From: Nematostella vectensis
Lineage: Eukaryota > Cnidaria > Anthozoa > Actiniaria > Edwardsiidae
Assembly (NCBI RefSeq): GCF_932526225.1
Contig: NC_064034.1
Location: 3,336,001-3,396,000 of the forward strand
Length of the DNA: 60,000 nt
Reading direction: 5' to 3'
This document shows positions 1-10,778 of this stretch, in pieces. The position numbers and the translations under genes were made by a program. Below the pieces are notes generated by a model. It was not told where the DNA came from, did not search any database, and worked only from the letters and a program-made list of their open reading frames with translations. Position 1 is the stretch's first letter. Every line of letters begins with the position of its first letter.

Positions 1-378
1 AGCAAAGCTCATTGTAGACAGGATTTCACTACACTTGGTAAGTCAGAAAAGCTCATTGTAGACTGGATTTTGAGAGGAAATAACAGGTTAGACAACCATC
101 TCGGTTTTTAGTAACTTCCTAGCTTTCAGTGGTACAGTATTTTTTTAATTTGAGTGGACCTTGAAATCTAGTAAGCCTCATCCAATCCTTCCTTTATCCT
201 GCTCTGTAAATATGACTCTAGTTTTGAACTCAACCATTCTTTATAGTTTTCACTTTAAGATCTAATACGAGGATAGCCCAAGGGGTTGAAGAAATTAGGG
301 TATTACATTTAAGCTACACCACACCTCTCCATACACAAATTCCTTCTGTTTTAAGTGTTATCTTTGTTTATTTTTTAG

Positions 379-587
379 TTTCCTGGCTTCCCATCATCCG
401 AGAGATAGTTGGCCTTGGTGTGACCTTAATCTGCTTTTGTCTTGCAACGTCATTCTCGCTGGTTACTATAGCGATTGGATGGATTGCACACCGACCTGTT
501 CTAGGCGTGGCACTACTTGCAGCAGCTGCTGTCCCATTTTATCTCTCCAGACAGAGGAATCGGAAAAACAAGGAATCAAAGTACTAA
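379..587 (+). CDS. TMEM43: TMEM43 (LUMA) homologue, last coding exon
   Basis: A T-rich tract ending in TAG at 376-378 is the splice acceptor. The exon opens with two bases of a split codon and reads 68 residues to TAA at 585-587. It encodes WLPIIREIVGLG, then two hydrophobic segments joined by IAIGWIAHRPVLG, and a basic tail. Human TMEM43, an inner-nuclear-membrane/ER multipass protein that binds emerin and lamins, ends in the same arrangement (a WFP..RDLV block, an AGWLFYRP block and a basic tail). This is from memory of the family and was not aligned. An AATAAA at 641-646 gives the 3' end. Upstream exons lie left of the window. The gene is convergent with RPAP3, whose stop is about 355 bp away. 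Confidence 0.8.
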
Positions 588-942
588 TAAGGCCATTTGC
601 CAGTAGGATGCCTAACCATGGGAGATGGCTGTTCAGTTTGAATAAACTTGCCTAGCAAGCATTTCTGGGTTTCAGTGGAAAGGTTAATCAATCAAATTGT
701 TTAACAATGTGAAAATAGGATTAGAAGCTTGCTTGCTTAAACGTTCTGCTGTAAACTATGAAAACAGGCTATTCAGAATAGATGTATTTATTGAGATGTA
801 AAGTAATGTTATCAGAAGGCAATTGCACTAAAAAATAATTTATTCAATAAATAGCAGCAAAAGCAATGTCAAATGTCATATCATTTGTTTTAGTTGATGA
901 TTAATCAGTTTTCATAGCAAATGCAGTTCTCTCTTATGAATT

Positions 943-3900
943 TCACAAACCATATGTTTTAGATAATGCTGTGATTTCTGGTTCACTTGGAGAATTGCTG
1001 TCTTGCCTGATGTGCTTGAATAGACCTTCTAAGACTAGAGAAAAAGGAAACAAAATTAAATATTAATCTGTAATAACTTTGTTTTGTTTTTAGAATTTAA
1101 ATAGGAATGAATAATGTAAACAAAATGTTATTTTAAATGTATAGAAATAAAGAGGTACATCTACAATCTGGAACTAATGGGACACTTTCCCTCCCCCCAG
1201 TTGTTCATATGGGAAGTGTCCCACTTACTTTTGTTGAGGATTGTAGTTACTTTCAATATAATTATTAATATACACTGTGGATCAAAAGTTCGTGCACTTT
1301 TAAAATGCGTTGATTTTGTTCTTTCAAACTGGAATATTTGACCACAAACCTTATTTCCAGTTTAAAAAAGTAACAAACATTGTTTTATATTCCTAAAGAA
1401 GTCCTTAGATCCCGAAGAATTTAACTTTCTCCCATCAAATGTCGCATGCGAAGTCCAAAATGCACATATTTTAGCCATTTTTGTTGTTGATGTGAAAAGA
1501 GGGTTCTATTTGCCGAGGTTCCACGAGCATCAGAAAATGTAAAACGGAAGAAAAGTGACATATTCTAGAGCCCCGAGAAATAGCATGAAATAGCTAAAAT
1601 TATCAAAAGGTCGGAGCGCTGTGCCAAGAGTTGGTGTTTATGGTAGAATTTTGCTGACAAAGCCAGGTCACGGTACAATTTTGTTGCCAAAGCCAGGTCA
1701 CGGTACAATTTTGTTGCCAAAGCCAGGTCACGGTACGATTTTGTTGCCAAAGCCAGGTCACGGTACGATTTTGTTGACAAAGCCAGGCCACGGTACGATT
1801 TTGTTGACAAAGCCAGGCCATGGTACGATTTTGTTGACAAAGCCAGGTCACGGTACGATTTTGTTGACAAAGCCAGGTCACGGTACGATTTTGTTGACAA
1901 AGCCAGGTCACGGTACGATTTTGTTGACAAAGCCAGGTCACGGTACGATTTTGTTGACAAAGCCAGGTCACGGTACGATTTTGTTGACAAAGCCAGGTCA
2001 CGGTACGATTTTGCTGACAAAGCCAGGTCACGGTACGATTTTGCTGACAAAGCCAGGTCACGGTACGATTTTGTTGACAAAGCCAGGTCACGGTACGATT
2101 TTGTTGGTACGATTTTGCTGACAAAGCCAGGTCACGGTACGATTTTGCTGACAAAGCCAGGTCACGGTACGATTTTGCTGACAAAGCCAGGTCACGGTAC
2201 GATTTTGCTGACAAAGCCAGGTCACGGTACGATTTTGCTCACAAAGCCAGGTCACGGTACGATTTTGCTGACAAAGCCAGGTCACGGTACGATTTTGCTG
2301 ACAAAGCCAGGTCACGGTACGATTTTGCTGACAAAGCCAGGTCACGGTACGATTTTGCTGACAAAGCCAGGTCACGGTACGATTTTGTTGGTACGATTTT
2401 GCTGACAAAGCCAGGTCACGGTACGATTTTGCTGACAAAGCCAGGTCACAGTACGATTTTGCTGACAAAGCCAGGTCACGGTACGATTTTGCTGACAAAG
2501 CCAGGTCACGGTACGATTTTGCTCACAAAGCCAGGTCACGGTACGATTTTGCTGACAAAGCCAGGTCACGGTACGATTTTGCTGACAAAGCCAGGTCACG
2601 GTACGATTTTGCTGACAAAGCCAGGTCACGGTACGATTTTGCTGACAAAGCCAGGTCACGGTACGATTTTGCTGACAAAGCCAGGTCACGGTACGATTTT
2701 GCTGACAAAGCCAGGTCACGGTACGATTTTGCTGACAAAGCCAGGTCACGGTACGATGTTGCTGACAAAGCCAGGTCACGGTACGATGTTGCTGACAAAG
2801 CCAGGTCACGGTACGATGTTGTTGACAAAGCCAGGTCACGGTACGATGTGGTTGACAAAGCCAGGTCACGGTACGATGTTGTTGACAAAGCCAGGTCACG
2901 GTACGATGTTGTTGACAAAGCCAGGTCACGGTACGATGTTGTTGACAAAGCCAGGTCACGGTACGATGTTGTTGACAAAGCCAGGTCACGGTACGATGTT
3001 GTTGACAAAGCCAGGTCACGGTACTATGTTGTTGACAAAGCCAGGTCACGGTACGATGTTGTTGACAAAGCCAGGTCACGGTTCGATGTTGTTGACAAAG
3101 CCAGGTCACCGTACGATGTTGTTGACAAAGCCAGGTCACGGTACGATGTTGTTGACAAAGCCAGGTCACGGTACGATGTTGTTGACAAAGCCAGGTCACG
3201 GTACGATGTTGTTGACAAAGCCAGGTGACGGTACGATGTTGCTGACAAAGCCAGGTCACGGTACGATGTTGCTGACAAAGCCAGGTCACGGTACGATGTT
3301 GTTGACAAAGCCAGGTCACGGTACGATGTTGCTGACAAAGCCAGGTCACGGTACGATGTTGTTGACAAAGCCAGGTCACGGTACGATGTTGCTGACAAAG
3401 CCAGGTCACGGTACGATGTTGTTGACAAAGCCAGGTCACGGTACGATGTTGTTGACAAAGCCAGGTCACGGTACGATGTTGTTGACAAAGCCAGGTCACG
3501 GTACGATGTTGTTGACAAAGCCAGGTCACGGTACGATGTTGTTGACAAAGCCAGGTCACGGTACGATGTTGTTGACAAAGCCAGGTCACGGTACGATGTT
3601 GTTGACAAAGCCAGGTCACGGTACGATGTTGTTGACAAAGCTAGGTCACGGTACGATGTTGTTGACAAAGCCAGGTCACGGTACGATGTTGTTGACAAAG
3701 CCAGGTCACGGTACGATGTTGTTGACAAAGCCAGTTTGGGGAGCCCACCAGTTCTGACAAAAGTCGTCCAAAATACAATAATACGTGCAGTCACGTGTAC
3801 TTTAGCATGTAATCGTTGATTTCCCAGGTAATTTAGCCCGTAATTTGGCGAAAGATCACGTGTAATTTTATACAGTCGAAGCTCTCTTAGCGACCGCTCT

Positions 3901-6900
3901 CGTAAGCGACCAGCTCCGATTACGACCACGATCACGAATCACCGATTGAATTGTCACACAAACTCTGTAATTCTAAGCTCTCGTAAGCGACCAACTTATC
4001 GGTGCGACCAGCTCCGTTAACGACCACAATTTCGAACCACCAACTGAGATTTTCTTTTATTTTTAAGCTCTCATAAGCGACCACAATGATTTTTGGCTTT
4101 ACAACATCAGTCAACACCTGATAAACATCATAAACATCAGTTTTTGGCAGCTCCCGTAAGCGACCAACACCTATAGTTCAAGTTTTTGGCGCCAAGTGGT
4201 CGCTTATGAGAGCAAGCTCTCGTAAGAGACCTGATAAACATCATATCCAATGCATGCTGAAATCACAATGTTTCACAAAAGCTGCCTTTCCAGTAAGCAA
4301 CCATAATTACAAATTTAAACTTTGATTTCAACCATGGGATTGACATTTCTTTGTCTCCAGAAAATGTATAAATGCAAGGAATCTCTAGTCCATTGCCAGC
4401 TCCATGATTTACCCTTTTTCCAGTTACAATAGCCATCCTCTTGTTTGCTGCACGCTTTAGAAATCGGCTAACAAAATACGCCATGCGATAGCCGTAGACG
4501 CAGAAGATATTCTCATGAAGAAAAGCTTAAGTCGTCGATATAAACGAGCATAACGATCTACTTTGCGTAGAATTAATTGCTATTAAATAAAACAACTCAC
4601 TCTCATGATAAGTCAAATACCTAGTTTAAAAATCAAGCAACAAACCAAAATATTACAGCTTTGTTATTATCACGATAATTTTTAGATTCCATTTTAATTA
4701 AGCCCCCGTAAGCGACCAACACCTATTGTTCAAGTTTTTGGCGCCCAGTGGTCACTTATGAGAGCAAGCTCTCGTAAGAGACCAGCTCCGTTAACGACCA
4801 CAATTTTCAGTTCCCAAGGTGGTCGCTTACGAGAGCTTCAACTGTATTTCCATTTCCAAAACACCTTCTCAGACTAGATAATTTAAAACAGTTACAGCTT
4901 GTCTGTAGTCTTTCTTGTTGTGCCATAAAGATTGGGGTAAGCCTCTTTCTACTTGTACCAGTATAATATGCAATAAGTATTTACCATCACAATTAAATTT
5001 AATAATGGTCTGTCCCTTTAAAAATTAAGTTACATTTACACAATTTAATATCTTTAATATCTGTTCTTACCTGATTTGTCCTTGGGTGAGAGAAACATCA
5101 CAGCCATGCTGAATCTCTTGACTTGTGCTATCCATCGTAGCTCATTGTAGACTGGCATCCCAGCACTAATAACACAAAGGAGAATAGGAAGACAGGCTTC
5201 AGTGGTCTCATTCAGCAACCCCCATTCTGGTTAGAGGCATATCCTGAAACTTCCCCTTAACCAAGATTGAGAATATGCCCACTGTCTTGGTTTAGGGACC
5301 AACAATTTGATATATGACAATTCCTTAATGAAAATAAAAACATTAAAGTCAACCAAGTTGCTAATATCTCTAGAAAAATAATAAACAATTAAGCAATACT
5401 CAGCTAAAAGGCGCTCCAAGTAACACTCCAGAGATGAAAATTACAGAAAGTAACCCAGCTGGCAGCAAAAAAATGTACCTGATCCATATACCCTGATCCG
5501 TATATATATATTTACATTATAAGCAATATAACATTTTTATGAACATGTGTAATTCCAAGCTACAGAATCCATCTGAATCTTTTCTTTCTCATGCACTGCC
5601 TGGTTAACTGTAAAGAACCTGGTTTCAAAAAGAAAAGAGGCACATGGTGGACCAAGTAGTTGAATAGTCACCATGGAAACATCCTTTTGTTGATGAACAT
5701 TGCATAGATACCCATAGTAAGTGAAATGTCCGTAAAATAAATTACTGCACTAACACACAGTACACTTACGGGATGTAGAATTGGTGGAGAACCTGAAGCA
5801 TACCAGTCAGTACATCTGATTCAATACTTTGCTGTAACAGCTTGGGATACATCTCAGGTTTGATTTTCTAAATGAAATAATAATATTAATTAAGCACATT
5901 CTAAATAAACCAGTTCAGGAAAAGCTGGCCTAAAGTTAGATCCTGTCCCCCCTATCCATTTTCCTTTGAAAATGCAAGCTTTTTGTTCTGTTTTCAAAAA
6001 GATCTGCGTCCACACAAAGCGTCTTCATTTTGATATGACCTGTCCCCACAAAAATGCAGAAACAATACGAAAACAATAACAATTCTTACAGAGCATGCAT
6101 ACTCGCACGCCAAGTGGACTGGGCCTGAGTTATCACATCGTGTAACAGGGTTGTGGTTCTTGCATTTGCTGTGTGTACTAACTTATTATCTTTACGACCA
6201 TTTTGTAATTACAGCCATTTATTACACTTATCAAGTCATGGGTGTACTCCCCAAACAAACTAGGGTCTGCCGTGTAGTGATAAAATAGGAATTGCAACCA
6301 GTCTGCATTTTCAATGGGACTCATAGCATAGAATATTACATAAAGTAGATTATATCTCTACTTACTCTCAAGTAATCAAATAGCTGCTCTGGTGGCCCAC
6401 CTTTAAGCACCTTCCAGTCTGACTGAAATTGCACTGAAGTTTTTGGGACATTAAACACTCTTTTAGGCTTAAGTTTTGGAGGGTAGTCTTTTGTTGAATC
6501 AGTATGGTTGTTTTCATTGTTTGGAAACTGTCCTGAAGAGAGAGATTGAAATGGTGGCTCCCTATGATCCTCAGTTAAAGCCAATGAAGTAGTTTCAGCC
6601 TTTGATACACCACTATTATCAGCACTTGTATTAACACCAGCTTTCTCGCTCCCTGCTGCTTGCTCTTTAATGAGGATGCCTGATGTCTTGTGAATAGCTG
6701 GCAACACTTCCACATCCTCACTGTCAGACCCGATTTCCTCTATCACAATCCTTTTAAGGGGTTTCTAGAACACAATGCAGACAATCGTCACACAACTCTT
6801 TCCCATCTTCCGATTGCTGTTTGTGTCTGTAGCTTACAGACTATAGAATAAGCCTTTCCAATTGAACTGATCACTTTATTCAATTAGAAAATGAATAATC

Positions 6901-9900
6901 ATTGGCTTTAGAAATATGGTGAACTGTACTTGACCAAAATAAAAGTAATTTATTGTACCAATATGCTATTCTATTTCAACATCATTATCTATTTGAGAAG
7001 TTCTGCTAGTTTAATCCAAGAGCCTTTTTATTCACCTTGGCAGGCTTGTCAGATTTCTGTGGTGGCTTTTCCTCAATACCAAGTTTCTACAAGTAAAAAA
7101 AAGAATGCTAATGATGATAATTTATTCAAACCAAATTGAATCATCTTATCATGTGTCAGAAATGATGGGCTTTAATAATAGACAAATAGTTTACATAAGG
7201 ATAAAGAAAACAGTAAAACAAGTAAACAATTCCCCAAAAAATTCATATGGTCTATTTTTAATATGACACATGGACACAGAAAATTACACATGGTTTGCTG
7301 ACCTGTTTTAAGTTTAAAATCTCTTGTTGTGCTTGTTTATTGCCAGGCTCCAGTCTCAATGCCTCCTTGAAATCGGACAATGACTCATGCAATTTATTTA
7401 AATGGGATCGTGCCTTTCCTCGCCGCAGATATGCCTTGGTGTACGAGTAATCCAAAGAAAGGGCTAAGTCACAGTCTAACTCCGCAGCACCATGCCTATC
7501 GCAAATTAATATTATCATAAACATGACCCAATTGCAACAATCTAAAGGGCTGGATAAAATTGACTGGAGGGGAGTATTCGTCAAATCCGAATGTTAGTGT
7601 TGACAGTCATGGTCATTAGGTGTCGAGATTAGCCTGTACACAACATTAGTAAGTGAGGATGTGAGAAAATGCTATTCAATTGATTTGAACTAGCCCCTGT
7701 TATAGGAAGATATCTATAAACATTATAATTGCATTATAATTGTAGTTAAGCTAGGAATATGCCATTTCTTTTTAATTGTAGTTAAGCTAGGAATATGCCA
7801 TTTCATTATAATTGTAGTTAAGCTAGGGATATGCCATTTCATTAAAATTGTAGTTAAGCTAGGAATATGCCATTTCATTATAATTGTAGTTAAGCTAGGA
7901 ATATGCCATTTCATTACCTTTCAACCTTGAGTAAAGCCATCGCTCGGTTTGCTGGGAAGATTGCATTGTTTGGGTCTAGTTGCATAGCTGTTGTGTAGCA
8001 ATTAATGGCTTCCTTATATCTTCCTATTTTAAAGAAGTCATTGCCCTGAAACAAAATTTAATTCGAGTCAAGATAAAAAAAAGAACCCACCACTCATTAT
8101 AATCTTGATTGACAGAAAATGAATGATTGGTTTGACATCTAATAATAGAATAGCTGGTGCTATTTTAAATAATAACTCATTGTTCTCACTGTCAGGCACT
8201 TTAAAGTATTTATTGTTTTATACTGAACCACACATACAGTACCATCAAATAAGGGTTTTTCAATTGCTTTTTTAAAATGGTGGAGTTGTATCAGTTCCCA
8301 TGTTTATCTATTCCTTAGGTGTGTGGCATGGACACAATCCAATTTACAATCCACAATAAGCTATTACAAGCAAAATACATCAACATACATCAACTTATTA
8401 TACGAATGATCATTATCATTCTATTGTTAGGATCTAGGTGTACCAGTTAAGTGATTTGCAATGGTCAGTCAAGTACCTTGTCTTTTTCAAGCAGGGCTCT
8501 TTGGAGTCTCCTTTCCTCCTCAGCTTGCTCATCATCATCATCTAACATCTCATCACCATCACCATCATCAGAGCTGGTCAGGGTTTCCATTTCTTCTTTC
8601 TCCTCTAAGTCATTGATCAGTTCATCCTTCAGGACAAAGAGGATAAAGGCTAGGCTGACAAAGGAAATCCTAGAAACTTAAAAAAGGCTAATCATGCTGC
8701 CATTTCATATGCCCTGCACTGAGTGTCTAAAAGAATCTATATCTCTTGGTTAATTCAAGCAAGTAACAATCAAGTATCACACTAAAATCGTTTTTTTTTT
8801 TCAAACCACATTGGAGTGGCTGAGCGACATTTTTTACTTTTAAGTTGTTACTGCCTAATAAGCTGAATTCAATGAGTTGTGTCAGACAAAAGTAGCACTG
8901 TTTTTTAATTAAATTTTGCAAGGTAAATTGCAGTCTCTTGTTCATTTTTACAATTTTGTATCAATAACTAAGAGTAGGGAATTGCTCAATTTTGTATCAA
9001 TAACTAAGAGTAGGGAATTGCTCAATTTTGTATCAATAACTAAGAGTAGGGAATCGCTCAATTTTGTATCAATAACTAAGAGTAGGGAATTGCTCAATTT
9101 TGTATCAATAACTAAGAGTAGGGAATTGCTCAATTTGGTATCAATAACTAAGGGTAGGGAATTGCTCAATTTGGTATCAATAACTAAGAGTAGGGAATTG
9201 CTCAATTTGGTATCAATAACTAAGGGTAGGGAATTGCTCAATTTGGTATCAATAACTAAGGGTAGGGAATCACTACTGATTTCACACCCTAGGCTCTCCT
9301 CCCCCCCTCCTCCCTCTTCACACACACATTTTTAATTTTTTTTAAGCTAATTAGCCCCTGGGACCCTTCTATACAACAAAAGGAGCCCAAGAAATAGAGA
9401 AAAACGTCAACTCACTACGTTTAGTTTGTCCCAAGACCTGTAGTCATACGAACTGATCCGAGACTTCATCTTCTGATCTTTTGATACATCTTTGTTCTTT
9501 TTAACCTTTTTCTTTTTCGCTTGATTTCTTACGGGCGGCAATCTCTGCAGAAATGAGGAGTTGATTTATGAGCGGGTGAGTATAAAGAGGCCAATAAAAA
9601 GTTTAAATAAGAATGGGAATATTTGTTTGGAGTTTGTATATACACCTATTTCAAATAAGGTTGCACTTGAGAAGCCATGTGTCGTAACCCGCGGTGGTTC
9701 ATGGGTAGCGTATAAACGGCTGAAACCTTCATTTTCATTTTGATACAGATTTGACCATCCACACTACAGACCAAAGTATACGGATTCATTTTGATTCCCC
9801 TTCGACGGCATTTTCAAAAGTATCCGGATTCGCTGGATCAAGTGCGCGTGTTGGTGTGGACGGAAGGCCTAAACGTATCAAAAAGTATACAGATTCAAAC

Positions 9901-10778
9901 TAATCTGTGTTAGTGTGGACGGCCCTTGAATGCTATGTGAATGTTCATAAGAAGTAACGAAGTAACACCTATCACAAGAGTCTCAAGACAACCCAACTGC
10001 GCGCCCTTCCATCAACTTGTAACATTGAATGACACTTATAAATATTCATTTTACCCAAGAACTATAAGAACTTGGAACAGTATAAATTTATCTACAATCC
10101 CAGATTCGTTAGCTAAGTTCAAGGACAGTTTATTATTAAAAGTCCAAACCAATTAATAATACCTATTGATATATATATGCATGAAAAGATATATTTATTT
10201 TTATTTAACATTTACATTAACAGTAAGTTAACAAGTAATATATATTTATGCTTCATTTTCAATTTAACCTAAATTATTTTTCCGATGGCCGATAATTATT
10301 ATTATTATATTTTTCTTTTGTATTTACATATTGTATTTTCTTTTTCAACTCCTAGTATAGTCTTAACTGTTTTTTAGGAGTATAACTATTAAAGAATTAA
10401 AGAAAAAAAAGAATGTAAATAAGAATTCTACAGCTTTTGAAACCTGGATTTGTATTTCTTTTAATGCTTATTTACCTTATACCCATGAAGCACTGCGGGT
10501 TACGATACACAGTGAAAGCTTTCGATAGTTTGGACGTTGGATTGGCTATTTCCAAACGAGACAAGGATTCTGGATTCGCCGAGGTCGTGTAACAACGAAT
10601 ATGGCTATACAAAGCATGCCCTACCTACCGTTGAGCCGGAAGTCTTCGAGATTTTCAAGTCCTCATCTTTGCTTTTGATATCGTCTTCCCAGCGGTCTAA
10701 ATCTTTGAGAAAATCTCCCAGTTCCTCGGTGTTTCTACGAACTTGCATTTGCAAATTCAGAGCCTTGTCGGCCGCCAT
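943..10778 (-). CDS. RPAP3: RPAP3 homologue, complete 10-exon gene, 493 aa
   Basis: Coding exons, 5' to 3' on the minus strand: 10778-10629, 9544-9419, 8626-8477, 8045-7918, 7495-7303, 7086-7036, 6764-6366, 5867-5770, 5165-5071, 1034-943. All junctions are GT-AG and phases match throughout. RPAP3 is the TPR scaffold of the R2TP/HSP90 co-chaperone complex that assembles RNA polymerase II, snoRNPs and PIKKs. The N terminus has the family block LNLQMQVRRNTEELGDFLKD, and exon 2 has SYDYRSWDKL. An acidic stretch precedes one TPR domain (about residues 140-249: GNDFFKIGRYKEAI, YTKAYLRRGKA). The RPAP3_C domain begins near residue 367 (VPKTSVQFQSDWKVLK) and ends the protein with LFKHI. Human RPAP3 is longer and has two TPR domains; only one is visible here. 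An AATAAA (minus strand) lies at 839-844. The last intron, about 4 kb, holds a giant minisatellite and a MITE. Confidence 0.93.
1179..1222. repeat. Short hairpin (inverted repeat) in 3' intergenic/intron region
   Basis: GGGACACTTTCCC at the left is mirrored by GGGAAGTGTCCC at the right around a C-rich loop. It lies just inside the last RPAP3 intron. It may be the core of a small MITE; no target duplication is clear. Confidence 0.5.
1650..3734. repeat. Giant 30-bp minisatellite (about 69 units) in the last RPAP3 intron
   Basis: Head-to-tail copies of a 30-bp unit (CAAAGCCAGGTCACGGTACG plus a T-rich remainder) run almost without interruption. Three zones differ in the T-rich part: mostly TTTTGTTG to about 2100, TTTTGCTG to about 2750, then ATGTTGTTG to the end. 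Two half-units (TTGTTGGTACG at 2101 and 2385) and two rare GCTCAC variants (2237 and 2521) are both exactly 284 bp apart, so one block was duplicated as a higher-order unit. From about 3240 to 3420 GCTG and GTTG alternate with a 60-bp period. Because 30 is divisible by 3, long stop-free frames appear on both strands; these are not taken as genes. Confidence 0.98.
3873..4844. mobile_element. Non-autonomous DNA transposon (MITE), TA-flanked, pogo/Tigger-like ends
   Basis: The left end CAGTCGAAGCTCTCTTAGCG and the right end, whose reverse complement is CAGTTGAAGCTCTCGTAAGC, form imperfect terminal inverted repeats. Each is flanked by TA (3871-3872 and 4845-4846). The body is built from repeated GTAAGCGACCA(G/A) motifs, including an 80-bp class direct repeat at about 4150-4231 and 4702-4785 that itself contains a snap-back (GAGAGCAAGCTCTC). 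No transposase frame is recognisable. CAGT...AAGCTCT ends with TA target duplications fit Tc1/mariner-pogo type elements; that family assignment is inferred. Confidence 0.75.
7735..7916. repeat. 36-bp minisatellite, 5 copies, abutting an RPAP3 splice donor
   Basis: Five copies of a 36-bp unit (core GTTAAGCTAGGAATATGCCA) end at the 5' splice site of RPAP3 exon 4, whose donor GT is at 7916-7917. The last unit therefore forms the start of the intron. Confidence 0.95.
8952..9273. repeat. 36-bp minisatellite, about 9 copies, in RPAP3 intron 2
   Basis: Tandem 36-bp units with core GTATCAATAACTAAGAGTAG run from 8952. Later copies drift to GGTATC and AAGGGTAGG, so sequence variants are spatially sorted. 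No coding meaning is claimed although the period keeps frames open. Confidence 0.95.
9755..9922. mobile_element. Candidate small MITE in RPAP3 intron 1
   Basis: CCATCCACACTA at the left end is mirrored by TAGTGTGGACGG at the right. The interior carries repeated GTATACGGATTCA-type motifs. A related fragment with TCCACAC...TTCATTTTGATA occurs near 6010-6050. No target-site duplication was fixed, so the limits are approximate. Confidence 0.45.
9941..10156 (+). mobile_element. 3' fragment of a non-LTR retrotransposon (LINE) reverse transcriptase
   Basis: The frame ends in SFYPRTIRTWNSINLSTIPD followed by SLAKFKDSLL and a stop. This is the usual C-terminal tail of LINE reverse transcriptases, an R-x-WN-x-L block followed about 15 residues later by a FK-x-x-L block. 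AT-rich sequence with an A-rich tail follows to about 10410. Everything upstream of the tail is missing, as expected for a 5'-truncated LINE insertion in RPAP3 intron 1. The clade (CR1/L2-like or other) cannot be set from 70 residues. Confidence 0.55.

Noticed and set aside
1565-3935. Long open frames (up to about 450 codons) on both strands with 10-residue repeats
   Set aside because: They are by-products of a 30-bp tandem repeat whose unit lacks stops in several frames; they lie inside an RPAP3 intron.
4263-4484. 73-codon minus frame inside the 972-bp MITE as a transposase remnant
   Set aside because: No match to known transposase motifs; too short to support.
8916-9335. Repeat-protein-like frames on both strands
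   Set aside because: Produced by the 36-bp minisatellite in RPAP3 intron 2.
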